Assembly: GCA_030323885.1 (NCBI GenBank)
Contig: CM059187.1
Location: forward strand, 84,714,027-84,778,026
Reading direction: 5' to 3'
From: Branchipolynoe longqiensis
Lineage: Eukaryota > Annelida > Polychaeta > Phyllodocida > Polynoidae
Length of the DNA: 64,000 nucleotides
The notes beneath the pieces were generated by a model. It saw nothing but the letters and a program-made list of their open reading frames with translations. It ran no database searches and was not told the DNA's origin. Within the stretch, counting starts at the first letter, position 1. Each line of letters begins with the position of its first letter. The translations under genes and the position numbers were made by a program. This document shows, piece by piece, positions 44,770 to 54,913 of the stretch.

Positions 44770-45185
44770 GCCCGCCACTCTCACTCACCTCCCCAACACA
44801 TCCCCACACCTGCCCCCATACTTATTCCCACACCTACAACCCATTCCCCACTCCCGTTCACCGCATCCATACTCGCCCCCCTCGCCGCCACATCTCCAGA
44901 CTTACCCCCAAACCTATACCCACACCTACAACCAACTCCCCTCTCCCGCTCGCCCCATCCCTACCCATCCATCCACTCCCAACTCCCCCCCCCCCCCCAC
45001 CGCATCCCTACCCACCCGCCTCGCCAACCATCTCCAGACCTACCACCATACCAACTCTCCACTCCCGCTCGACCCATCTCCACCCATCCGTCCACTGACT
45101 CCTCCCCAACAGGTTTCCATTCTCAAACCAACCCCCAGCCCACCTCCTCCCACAAAACCTATCCAAACCCACCTTTACATTCCAC
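44770..45185. repeat. C-rich block with about 110-bp higher-order repeat
   Basis: CCCACACCTACAACC, CTCCCGCTCGCCCCATC and CCAACTCCCCACTCCCG recur two to four times each, so larger units are partly duplicated. A C-run lies at 44985-44998. C-rich on the top strand, opposite to the adjacent G-rich arrays. Confidence 0.7.
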
Positions 45186-45409
45186 ACGCTCACTTCAAAA
45201 CCAATTTCAATCTGAACTAAATCACTACAAATTACCTGTTTCCAGACAATAATAACCACACTATTTAAGTAATTAACATCATATTTCCACAAGTAAGCTT
45301 ACATAGCGTACCTTGGTATTACACCATATCAGGCTACATGGTATGACTGCTATGCTCCCTAATATATGAACTACACTGACTGGTGCTGTACATTATACAG
45401 CAGGAGCCA

Positions 45410-45520
45410 CTCCCTTAACTCATACAGCACTGATCAAACTTAGATTATACAGACTGTCAATTCCAATAGTAAGATGGCTGGATGATCAGTGCTCGGGCAC
45501 TGACAAATGTCAGATTCAGA
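45410..45520 (-). repeat. Repeat E copy, inverted
   Basis: The complement reads TTTGTCAGTGCCCGAGCACT then GATCATCCAGCCATC, the same core as the plus-strand copies. Confidence 0.7.
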
Positions 45521-45899
45521 TGAATAAATACTTTACCCCCCAAAAAGAACCATTTACCTTGAATTAATCCATCTGTGATCGATCTACCATGTGTAACCTA
45601 ACGTTGTTAAGTGTATTCATTAAGTGGCAATGCTACACAATACTGAACCAATATAAGGCTGCCATTATGTGTGAATGCATCACTCGGCACGCGACCCATG
45701 CATAGATAACACCAGCTCGGTGCTAAGCCCCCCCCCCCCCGCCCCCCCGCACGGCCGCCCCGACATGGCGCGAAGCCTTTGTTAGTGTCGTCCTAATTGA
45801 CGTTGTCTATGGGAGGACGCCATGGGTTAATTGCCATTCAGGTTCCTGGTATACCTGTGATATTACCACCGCTAATTGGGTGTTCAGGATTCAACTGTG
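45521..45899. other. No gene; C homopolymer
   Basis: CCCCCCCCCCCCGCCCCCCC at about 45729-45748 followed by a short CpG-rich patch. Otherwise featureless. Confidence 0.45.
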
Positions 45900-46715
45900 G
45901 CAGCGGGTGTGGATGTGGTGTATGTGTTGGGTAGCGGGTGTGTTAGGGTGAGGTGGGTGTGGTGGGTGTGTTGGGTGAGGTGGGTGTGGTGGGTGTTGGG
46001 GGTGGGTTGGGTGTGATGGGTGTTGGGGGTGGGTTGGGTGTGATGGGCGTTGGGGGTGGGTTGGGGGTGGTGGGTGTGATGGGTGTGATGGGTGTGGTGG
46101 GTATGGTAGGTGTGGTGGGTGTGGTGGGTGTGGTGGGTGTGGTGGGTGTGGTGGGTGTGGTGGGTGTGGTGGGTGTGGTGGGTGTGGTGGGTGTGGTGGA
46201 TGCAGTGGGTGTGGTGGGTGTGGTGGAGGTGATGGGTGTGGTGGATGTTGTGGATGTCGTGGGTGTGGTGGATGTGATAGCTGTACAGGATGTGGTGGGT
46301 GTGGTAGGTGTACTGGGTGTGGTAGGTGTAGTGGCTTTGGTGGGGGTGGTGGGTGTGGTAGCTGTATCCGGTGTGGTGGGTGTGGTGGGTGTAGTAGGTG
46401 TAGTGGATGTGGTGGGGGGGGGGTAGGTGTACTGGATGTGGTGGGTGTGGTGGATGTGGTAGGTGTATTGGGTGTGGTGGGTGTTGTGGGTGTGGTAGGT
46501 GTGGTAGGTGTAGTGGATGTGGTGGGTGTGGTGGATGTGGTAGGTGTATTGGGTGTGGTGGGTGTAGTAGGTGTAGTGGATGTGGTGGGCATGGTAACTG
46601 TAATGGATGTGGTGGGTGTGGTGGGTGTGGTAGGTGTATTGGGTATGGTGTGTGTGGTGGGTGTGGTAGGTGTAGTGGATGTGGTGGGTGTGGTGGGTTT
46701 GGTACGTGTTAGTGA
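45900..46715. repeat. GTGGTGGGT nonamer array, 0.8 kb
   Basis: More than 80 units of GGTGTGGTG or GGTGTGGTA with GGATGTGGT variants and a GTTGGGGGTGGGTTGGGTGT sub-block at 45988-46065. Longer-range repetition (GTAGTGGATGTGGTGGGTGT every 54-70 bp) implies higher-order turnover. The Thr/Pro/His frames on the minus strand are artefacts. Confidence 0.95.
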
Positions 46716-47150
46716 ATGTGGAATATGGAATCAAAAGCAAAGCAAACCATGCCTCCTGCTTCCAACGACTGCCCTTTGCGAAAATACAAATAGTAGACCA
46801 AAGCCATAGTATCAGCGCGGATATACTGGCTCTCACTCTTATATGTCATATTGTTGTGATTTTGTTTGTGTTAAAGAGACGATTATGTTGCTCTGCTGTG
46901 TATAGTTATGTAGTTTAATGTGAATGTACAAACACCGCAGGTAGGGCAGGGACAGCTAACTATGAGTCCAAATGAACTAATCAACCTAGCCTAATTCACA
47001 TAACCATCTGTTTACCGGAATTAAAAATGAGCAGACGTGATCTGAGATTGAAAGCGGGAAGAAAAACAACAAAGAAAGAAAATACCGAAATTTAAATAAC
47101 CACCAAATAAAAATGGCAAAATTAGCAAAAATAGCAAGAGGCGTTGATGA
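46716..47150. other. No recognisable gene
   Basis: Single-copy-looking sequence. No frame of note outside the array overlap. Confidence 0.35.
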
Positions 47151-47380
47151 CCTGTCTCAAAAGGTGCTAGCTCTTCATTTTTTTTTGTCAATAGTAACGA
47201 TTGACACAAAATGCACAGGAACAGTTACACTGAAAACACAAGGACATTTGCTTCAAATCAATATGTATTCTATTGGGATTATGAAAGACCATGTAAAAAA
47301 CAAATCAGTTTATCCTGAGCAAATGCATAAGTAGATAGTGTGTTGATCATTACTATGGAGAAAATGCTGTTCCATATTAC
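47151..47380 (+). mobile_element. MITE-G, right end missing
   Basis: CCTGTCTCAAAAGGTGCTAG, GGACATTTGCTTCAAATCAA and CAAATCAGTTTATCCTGAGC match 19.2-19.44 kb, but the right terminal CTTTTTGAGACAG is lost. Confidence 0.85.
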
Positions 47381-47809
47381 TTATATAATAATTCAAAACC
47401 AAGGACATGCATATATATATATATATATAGGTTTAATGGTGACGTTATACATGAATGCCGCCTGAATTCATTCATACCTCCACAAATCTTTGCTGCGGAA
47501 TGAGTTAGGAATCGAGGCAGTTAAACCCGGCCGCCAGCCAGCGCGACATCAAATAAATCCTATCAATCAGAGTCGACCGCTAATGGACCTGGTATCGTCA
47601 GTTATATATGATCTAGGGCGAGCGCAGACATCTATGCTGTTAGTCTGAAGTACACTATTAAAGAGACATCAAATTACGAAATGACAGGAGCGGTGGAGGC
47701 GGGGGTTAGTGGGGGTGAATGGGGGTGGAAACATTAAACATGTATTAATGTTGAGTGTGTGTATGCGCAGACGGATAATTAACTGAGCTTTTTTAAGAGA
47801 TTACACATC
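47381..47809. other. No recognisable gene
   Basis: (AT)n at 47411-47428, then mixed sequence with GGGGGTTAGTGGGGGTGAAT at 47700. Nothing supported. Confidence 0.35.
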
Positions 47810-48720
47810 AGATGTCCACCCCTACCCCTCCCTTCTCTCTCCGCCATCCCACATCTCAGTAGCCTACGCTATCCGCCTCCCTTCGCCTCTCGTGGCATTT
47901 TCAAACACCTACTTTTCCCGCTATTTCCTCCCCACTATGGTTTCTCCGCCCTTGCGGTTCCGGTCCTCCCCGCTCTCCTGGTACCCTGCACCTCCTACCC
48001 ACCTAACCTTTGCCTCCACCCTCCTCCCTCCTCCCTCTCCCTACCGTCTTTACCCTTTCCTACCCACTGCGCCCACCCCACCCTCTCCGAGCCCCAGCCC
48101 TCCCTGGCCTCCCCCCTCTCCGACCCCCCTTCACTCACCTCCCCGACCCGCTTTTTGCCCTCCCCGCCCTCTCCGACCCCCGCAGGGGTCCTGCCCTCCC
48201 CACCCTCTCTGACCGGCCTCCTTCCCTAATCCCACCCTACCTTCCGGGCCCTCCCCGCACTGTCCACCCTCTTCGCCCTCTGCCCTCCATCCCTCTCCGT
48301 GCCCTCACCTCCCTACCCTACCCGCCCTCTCCGACTTCCCTACCCTCGCCACCATTTCCGCCCCTCCCCTCCCCCTCCCTTCCCCACCCTCTCCGCCCCT
48401 CCTATCCCCTCCAGGATACCTGTCCATGCCACCTCCCCGCACTCCCTGCACTCTCCACCCTCTCCGCTCTCTGCCCTCGAGCCCTCCGCGTCCTTTCCGA
48501 CCTCCCTGCCCTCGCAACCATCTCCGCCCCTCTCTGCTTCCTGCCCTCCCCGCCTCCTCGCCCTCGTCCCCCTCCCATCCCTCCCAGCCCCCTCCTCGAC
48601 CCCCACCCCCGTCTTCCCTTCGCTGGCAGTGCCAACTGGTCTCCGCCCCTCCCCGCCTCCTCCCCCTACCGGCCCTCCCAGCCCTCCCAGCCCCCTCCTC
48701 GCCCCACCACGTCCTCCCTC
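47810..48720. repeat. C-rich minisatellite (CCCTCCCCGCCCTCTCCGAC)
   Basis: Diverged units of CCCTCCCCGCCCTCTCCGAC and CACCCTCTCCGCCCCTCC over 0.9 kb, with a 75-100-bp higher-order repeat (CTCGCCACCATTTCCGCCCC against CTCGCAACCATCTCCGCCCC). Frames are Pro/Ser/Leu-rich by composition. Confidence 0.8.
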
Positions 48721-49986
48721 AGCTGATGGCGCCAATTGGTCGCCAGAGTAGACAGACACGGCACCAGTAGCACAGCAGACAGGGCCGAGTAAACCGAAAT
48801 GTACAGTTTAACAGGCCGGGACCGGAACCGGAACCAGAACGGCCATGTTGTTCCACTGTTTCTGGGTGGCATCTTTTTGATGGAATATTGAACCAGGGCT
48901 GCCACACAATCGGGTAGTGGGCGCATTGATTGTTATTAGATTTTCACAGCGGTGCAGCCTTGCAATCAAACTACCCCACCACCAGCATTCAAGTTGTGCC
49001 CGAATTAAAATGGACCACACAACTGCTTGTAGATTTTGTTATGGAGAGTGTTTTTATTGTTGTATACAAGATATTGCTTTAGATAGGGCATAGATTATAG
49101 ATGCCATGTTGTAGTGATAAAGGAGAGTGCGTGAGTTGGCTTTCAAGAGCTGTGTAAGACCGTGATATCACTCTGTCCTTTTGACAACAATGCTTGCCGA
49201 AGGAATTTACAAAAATGAAATGATCTAATTAATCCTCGATGAATTCCTTTAAAAAAAAGTATAAATTAGTCATTAAATGTTCGCTAATTCTGTTCGAATC
49301 TGCTCGGCTAATTGCTACTGAAATGGACATGAACTGTTCCTACCTAATCAGTAGGATCGATGAATTTCTTCTGAAACAGCGGGGAGAATTAGTGTGTGCT
49401 TAAGTGGTTTGCCAACTAAGTTGTAATCAGTAACATGCTCGGCGATTACGTTGTAAAACAACGTCGAAAGCTTTGAATCTACATCAATATTGGATAACGA
49501 ATGGCAACCATGAATCACTCTTATTTCCCAATGCATTTTCATTTGCCAATTGGAAACGTATTACTGACTTAGACGACGTGGGAAGCTTCCTTTCTCTTTC
49601 AGCCCAGAGGAAGCCATACTGGGGCGGTTCTTGTATAAATTGTCAGGTCTGTTTTTGTTGTTGCGTGTGTTCCTGCGTGTATGTGTCTGGTATAAGACAC
49701 AATGGCCGGCTTGGAGAATAAAACTGACATATTGAAAACAGATAAAAGCTAAGAAAAAAGAACCTCTATGTGCATTGAAGCTATATGCATTAGCTGGAGA
49801 GTGGGATTCCACATAATTCATGGATGACACGCCAAGGTATTATGTAGGCGTCATATATGCACCTTTACTCTACGCATATATTAAACATATATACCATATA
49901 TGACCCAATAGACGCGTACTGCGTGAGTGCAGACACATTATAGAATTTCATGAAGAAGTTAAAGAATTTCACGGATTTGTTTGTAT
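48721..49986. other. No recognisable gene (1.27 kb)
   Basis: Minus frames of 60-90 codons near 48666-49020 lack recognisable domains. A host exon cannot be excluded here, since composition is balanced, but nothing supports one. Confidence 0.4.
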
Positions 49987-50165
49987 GTGCATTCAGTCTG
50001 TATATGATCATAAATTTTGATTTGTTTTTGTCATGCCTCTGAAATAAAGTGGGATTATCTTATTTTATGTGCATTCAGTCTGTATATGATCATACATCTT
50101 TACTTGTTTTTGTCATGCCTCAGAAATAAAGTGGGATTGTCGTATTTTATGTGCATTCAGTGTGA
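49987..50165. repeat. 82-bp tandem repeat, 2.2 copies
   Basis: Units start at 49987, 50069 and 50151 with GTGCATTCAGTCTGTATATG and contain TTGTTTTTGTCATGCCTC and AAATAAAGTGGGATT. Spacing is exactly 82 bp twice. Confidence 0.9.
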
Positions 50166-50259
50166 ATATGTTCGTAAATTGGTGCATGCTTTCAATCTTG
50201 AAATGGGGGGTGTGCTACTATTCGGTAGCGTGCTTCTATTGGGACATATACGTATACAT

Positions 50260-50370
50260 TTATTTTGTTTGTTGTTGTTGGTAAATATGTTTATTCTACT
50301 GAATAAGTCTTTTGTCAGTGCCAAAGCATTGGTCTTCCAGCCATTTTTCAATTCAGGGTTATTTACACAA
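50260..50370 (+). repeat. Repeat E copy
   Basis: TGTTGTTGTTGGTAAATATG, then TCTTTTGTCAGTGCCAAAGC followed by ATTGGTCTTCCAGCCAT, then GGTTATTTACACA. Good example of the block order of the family. Confidence 0.75.
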
Positions 50371-50595
50371 AAGGTATATAGAATAAGGTGTACAATACTT
50401 GTTGAATAGACAATTTGCACCATGTAACACAATGAAATTCTGAAACCCAAAAGTTCCATAACAATATGGTACAGTAGTGTCATATAACCAGATCAATATT
50501 CAGTTGGTAAATTTGTACTAAGTTTGAATGTTCAGTTGCAGTTAGGCAAGCAGTATATAAATGTTGGTTTGTTAGGAAAATTCTAGTGTAACTCT

Positions 50596-50719
50596 AATTG
50601 AAAACAGAACGAGACAGTAGTATAAAGTGGCAATTTTAATTCTTTCTATCTTAGCTTGTTACATTACTCTTTCATGATGAGATGACCTTAGATATTTCAA
50701 GGATTACAGGCACTTAACC
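50596..50719 (-). repeat. Split direct repeat B2
   Basis: 124 bp from AATTGAAAACAGAACGAGAC to TTACAGGCACTTAACC, apparently identical to 51089-51212. It forms the outer 3' end of the element on the minus strand. Confidence 0.9.
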
Positions 50720-50756
50720 CTATCGATACATCATATTAGTTGGGTGGGTGGGACGG

Positions 50757-51091
50757 CAAATCTGGGCGGCAGAAGTACGTCCTCTCGGTTTGAAAAGTCT
50801 GGTCGAAGTGAATATCTCCAGTGCCACGTCATCGGCTTTGGACTGGAAATCACTATAGGTGGCGCGTCAATCGGCGGCCATTTTAGTTCTAAAAGTGAAT
50901 ATAGATGTCGCCACCAGTCTGATTTTAATCTAACTGCGTAGTTCAAGAAGTATCATGTAGATGGCGCGTCGATCAGTGGCCAAAGTTATTAGTTCTAAGA
51001 ATAGAATATAGTCGGCGCCATGGTGCCCTAATCTACTGAGATTCACAGTCTCGTTCATTCAATTACCCATGTTGCGCACATCATGGACAAT
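50757..51091 (-). repeat. Split direct repeat A2
   Basis: About 335 bp from CAAATCTGGGCGGCAGAAGT to CACATCATGGACAAT, matching 54518-54851 with very few differences (one G indel, A/T at the GCAG(A/T)TGTACG-like site, one G/A). It overlaps B1 by about three bases. A 37-bp spacer separates it from B2. Confidence 0.9.
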
Positions 51092-51212
51092 TGAAAACAG
51101 AACGAGACAGTAGTATAAAGTGGCAATTTTAATTCTTTCTATCTTAGCTTGTTACATTACTCTTTCATGATGAGATGACCTTAGATATTTCAAGGATTAC
51201 AGGCACTTAACC
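51089..51212 (-). repeat. Split direct repeat B1
   Basis: Second copy of the 124-bp repeat, directly abutting A2. The B1-A2 junction is the signature internal-complementary-like arrangement of PAT/Ngaro elements. Confidence 0.9.
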
Positions 51213-51239
51213 AAAAAATAGAGCAAGTGTCCTGGGAGC

Positions 51240-51850
51240 CGATGAAACCGACTGCCTTGGTACATAATCATGCACTGCGTCAGTGGTCCAATGACCCAAG
51301 TGTTTGATGTTGCTGATTGACGATCATTGCAGAGCACAGGCTTGTGCACCACCTCGTCTCAGACTATGGTGTCATTGCCGCTGGGGCCGGATGACCTGCC
51401 ATGGACAGGGCCAGTCGTATGGTGTCAGGCAACGCGGTTGCACGTAGAGGTGATCGTTGGTAGTCAGGAAGGCAGGGCCATCGGGGTGAAGTGGTGTCCT
51501 GGACACGTAATCCTTCCACACTTGATGTGGACAGTAGGGCGATCCAGTTATCGCCGGAACGAGAAATGTCTCTTGGAGACGATGACTTGTATTGTTTTTG
51601 ATTACCGGACTCGGACATTGATGCCCACTGCGGTTAGCCTCAAATCCTTGGCCCGAAGATAGTGGCCAGGGTCAGAGCTGCCAAATTTAGGAAAGGTTAG
51701 TCTGTCGGAGAAGTGTGCGATGATAGTAGCTAGCACCAGTAGTATTCCCTTGCCTGGGCTGCCTTATTCCTCCAGGTCCCAATCGCCAGCCCCGCCTTAA
51801 TGGCATCAAGAAGCCGCTGATGGTGACGTTGTGAGTAACCTGGGGAGAGA
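51240..51850 (-). pseudogene. Tyrosine recombinase remnant of the DIRS-like element
   Basis: On the minus strand at about 51371-51260, one frame reads HSLRRGGAQACALQ, then a stop, then a segment ending IKHLGHWTTDAVHDYV. The first part is the HxxR catalytic box of tyrosine recombinases, in the HSLRRGGA form seen in Ngaro and Crypton enzymes. The second is the conserved LGxWxSDAxxxY box with the nucleophilic tyrosine retained. Upstream, a frame-shifted segment (about 51.84-51.75 kb; QRHHQRLLDAIKAGLAIGTW) looks like the helical N-terminal SAM-like region. Several stops and frame changes separate the parts, so no functional enzyme is made. It would integrate circular cDNA without target-site duplication. 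Confidence 0.75.
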
Positions 51851-52000
51851 AGGCAAACATTTTTAAATATCGATCCCAGGTTACAGGTTAGGGGTCAAAG
51901 CACTGTCATGTGTCACAATCACCGATTCCAGGCCAGCCTCAGCAACAAGTCTCTGGCTAGACTCCTTGCACGCAAGTCGAAACACCTACGACTTAGAGCA

Positions 52001-52260
52001 TCAGGAGAATGATGTCCTTTCCTGGTTTGTGTCGGACAAGAATGTCGGTACTCCTTCATGCCAGATCTCCCGGGCACAGGCACAGATGACAGGGTCGCAA
52101 CCTGCCCTGGAACTGAGCACTTGCTGTGAGGTTGCATTGTCTGTGTTTATTGCGATGGTGTATTTGTGCGCTTGATGTGGAGAGAGATGTTTGAGGGCGA
52201 CAACCAGATTTATCGCCTCGAGCTGTGGGTTTTTGAGATGGTCTCCAGACAAATTCAGCT
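52001..52260 (-). pseudogene. RNase H segment of the DIRS-like element
   Basis: The minus frame 52252-52001 reads PQLEAINLVVALKHLSP, then AINTDNATSQQVLSSRAG, then VICACAREIWHEG. This matches the DIRS/Ngaro RNase H pattern: an (N)xLEA start, a catalytic TDN aspartate and a helix of hydrophobic residues after CR-like spacing. The expected downstream DALSR box appears in another frame (HSPDALSRRCFDLRARSLAR at about 52.02-51.96 kb), so a frameshift lies near 52.02 kb. It belongs between reverse transcriptase and recombinase, which agrees with its position. Non-functional in this copy. Confidence 0.75.
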
Positions 52261-52990
52261 TTCGTGTAGGATGTCGCTATACTCGTGACTCTAGAGTGGC
52301 TATGTATACTTAAGCCTGTGTCACTTGTTCTGCGAGTACATCAACAGTGTACGGGGAGCCGTTTCCATGCAGGGTCATTAGACATTTTTATGTGATTCTT
52401 ATCACGCATTGTAGGCCTTTTCGTCTCAGATTGTGATTTGTTAGCTTCTGACATGGTCTGCAAACAAATTTGTGTAGGAAGTTGCCATACTCGTGACTTC
52501 AGTGTGGCTATGTATATTTAAGCCTGGGTCACTTGTTCTACGAGTGCATCAACAGCGTGCGGGGACCGGTTATTTCAATGCAATGTCATTATAATGTGGG
52601 TTGTCAGCTTTGTCCATCAAGCAATGCCTAAGTGCGCCATGTTGATAAGGCTTGGTATCCCATTAAGCTTATGAGATAAAAGAATATCTTGTTATATCGT
52701 GTGCCTAGTGAGGTTGCACTTTAATTGTTAGAAGAGCGCCATGGTGATACAGCTTGGTAGCATTATTAAGCTTATGAGATACAACAAGAAAGCAGAGCAC
52801 TTTTTGAATTGACATCTTAGAATATGGTCTATCAGCCTTTGACATGGTCTGCAGACAAATTCAGCTCTCGTCCAGGAGGTTGCTATACTCGTGACTTTGG
52901 TGTGGCTATGTATACTTAAGCCTGGTCACTTTGTTCTACGAGTACATCAACATAGCATGGGGACCGGTTGCTTCTATGCAGTGTCAGTTT
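52232..52990. repeat. Three 155-bp direct repeats inside the DIRS-like element
   Basis: Copies at about 52232-52385, 52443-52598 and 52833-52990 share ATACTCGTGACT, GTGGCTATGTATACTTAAGC and GAGTACATCAACA with about 80 percent identity by eye. Two further doublets lie between and beyond them (TTAAGCTTATGAGATA at 52670 and 52769; GGTCACCATTYCTGTA at 53008 and 53132). They occupy the place where reverse transcriptase would be expected. Confidence 0.75.
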
Positions 52991-53437
52991 TGTGTTCTTG
53001 ATGTGGGTCACCATTCCTGTACTGTCAACGCTGTCGATTGCATGCGAGGTTCGCTGATGTCAAGTTAAGAATTAGAATGTGCAGTGTCAGCTTTTGTTAC
53101 TTGACTTTTTGTGTTTTTGGTTCTTGATGTTGGTCACCATTTCTGTAATATCAGCACTGGCGGTTGTATATGCAGTTTGCTGATGTCAGCATTCGAGATG
53201 AGGTTTTAGACGGAGGGAGCTTTCCCTATGGCCATGTCATTCATATCTTGTATGGTCGGTCAGTGACTATATAGTATCACCACCAACACCATCTATGCAT
53301 TGGCATTTAACAAATGAAGGGTCTGGGTATATGATAAAATTGTCAGAAATTGTGACTTTCTGTTTTTCCTCCCTTATAACACTGGGTGTTCAGATCCAGT
53401 TCCAAGGAGGAAAGCTGACTCGTTTACCTTCATCTTG

Positions 53438-54358
53438 TTATTGGGTGCCAACATTGGCACTCAGGACTTCATGGCCAGCGATCCGAGCACCAATCCCGAC
53501 CTTAATAAGTCCAACCGTTTTTGCGAAGTAGCCAGACCACGTCCATGAGGTCCATAGCATCGACGTTGTATCGGTGCATTGACCATGTTGTAGTGTCTCC
53601 GGGGGTCGCTCCGATCGATTGTGTCCATGAAATACCGAGCATGCTGTCATGTCCGCCTCCACATGGCATGACGTCACAAACCCTCTTTCACTACGTGCTT
53701 CATGCGGTTCATCGATACATGCACCAATGTCAGTTTTGAGATCGTCAATTTGGTTTTGTACTGTAGCCAGCACCACGATTAATCCTACGTCCACAGGGTT
53801 GCTCGTCGCATCCATTTGGCATGTCGATTCAAACGATCGCCTCCTTAACGATCCGTCGAGCATGCTGTCATGGCCGCCTCCTTGCAGCATGACGTCAGCA
53901 TGCCGCCGGCTCGGAGAAAAACTGCGTCGTCGATAACACGTCCTCCTCTCCACCGGCACGCCTCCGATGCCCCCAGCGATCGAGTGAACAAGATTCAAAC
54001 CCACGGTTGTGACAATTCCATCGCTCAAGCCATCGGCCAGCATCAGAAGAAATTTCAGCCGATTGTACCGTGGAGGAGCGATGTCTTGTCGGTTTAACCG
54101 ATCGCCTACATTGTGATTGTCGAGCGTGCTGTCATGGCCGCCTCCTCGTATCGTGACCTGAGCACTCCGCCGGCGAAGCCCACTGTACCTGCATTTACGT
54201 CGCTCCGCGTACTTTGTCGCTTCCATTTGCTGGTGATAGTAGGTTTCAGCCGATTGTACCACAGAGGAGCAATGGTTTGTCGGTTTAAGCGATCGCCTCC
54301 ATATCGATCCGTCAAGCATGCTGTCATGGCCGCCTGCAGGCTTTCTTGTCACGTCCAT
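53438..54358 (-). other. 306-codon open frame with internal repeats, possible ORF1 remnant
   Basis: The frame lies at the 5' side of the DIRS-like interior, where a Gag-like ORF1 is normal. It contains GGHDSMLDGSIWRRSL, GGHDSTLDNHNVGDRL and GGHDSMLDGSLRRRSF, spaced roughly 65-85 residues apart. They reflect four copies of the DNA word ATGCTGTCATGGCCGCCTCC on the plus strand (53.64, 53.87, 54.13 and 54.32 kb), each followed by a motif like CGATCGCCTCC. I do not recognise a Gag or zinc-knuckle motif. It may be a real repetitive ORF1 or simply a diverged tandem repeat of about 200-260 bp left open by chance. Confidence 0.4.
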
Positions 54359-54517
54359 TTTGTTTTTGTCACTTTCGTCTCACCGTGCCTCGCGTCCAAT
54401 CCATTTTTTGACTTGAGCAAGGCTAGCTTTACGGCGTAGATTCATGGGGTGATGCCACTGACTTCGACCTAATGTTCTTGGATTTTTTCAACCGTCATGC
54501 TCGCTCCAGTTACAATA

Positions 54518-54851
54518 CAAATCTGGGCGGCAGATGTACGTCCTCTCGGTTTGAAAAGTCTGGTCGAAGTGAATATCTCCAGTGCCACGTCATCGGCTTT
54601 GACTGGAAATCACTATAGGTGGCGCGTCAATCGGCGGCCATTTTAGTTCTAAAAGTGAATATAGATGTCGCCACCAGTCTGATTTTAATCTAACTGCGTA
54701 GTTCAAGAAGTATCATGTAGATGGCGCGTCAATCAGTGGCCAAAGTTATTAGTTCTAAGAATAGAATATAGTCGGCGCCATGGTGCCCTAATCTACTGAG
54801 ATTCACAGTCTCGTTCATTCAATTACCCATGTTGCGCACATCATGGACAAT
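54518..54851 (-). repeat. Split direct repeat A1
   Basis: About 334 bp matching 50757-51091, from CAAATCTGGGCGGCAGATGT to ATCATGGACAAT. It is the 5' end of the element on the minus strand. No B-type repeat follows it, which rules out a plain LTR pair. Confidence 0.9.
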
Positions 54852-54913
54852 GTAGCTAGTTATGTGAGTTTATGAATTATGTTGTTGGGGTGGGGTTGTT
54901 AATAATACGTAAT

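Larger units (their letters stand above)
50596..54851 (-). mobile_element. DIRS-order (Ngaro/PAT-like) tyrosine-recombinase retrotransposon, degenerate
   Basis: The element reads right to left. Two sequences are each present twice in interleaved order: A1 at 54851-54518, then the interior, then B1 at 51212-51089, A2 at 51091-50757 and B2 at 50719-50596. This A1-interior-B1A2-B2 order is the split direct repeat of PAT and Ngaro elements and does not fit ordinary LTRs. The interior carries on the minus strand an RNase H segment (about 52.25-52.0 kb) and the C-terminal catalytic part of a tyrosine recombinase (about 51.37-51.26 kb), in the order expected for DIRS elements. I could not find reverse-transcriptase motifs, and the left third of the interior is filled with small duplications. 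The copy is dead or depends on relatives. Repeat pairs look almost identical (one obvious single-base indel in A), so insertion appears recent despite the coding decay. Confidence 0.8.

Noticed and set aside
41458..46715. Telomeric or interstitial telomere repeat
   Set aside because: Units are GGGTGT, GTGAGT and GTGGTGGGT, not TTAGGG or a recognised telomeric variant, and they form separate arrays.
45891..46836. 233- and 297-codon Thr/Pro/His frames on the minus strand
   Set aside because: Produced by the GTGGTGGGT array; equivalent frames occur on the plus strand.
50757..54851. Ordinary LTR retrotransposon with 335-bp LTRs
   Set aside because: A second repeat pair (124 bp) is interleaved, and the coding remnant is a tyrosine recombinase, not a DDE integrase. 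Both fit DIRS order better.
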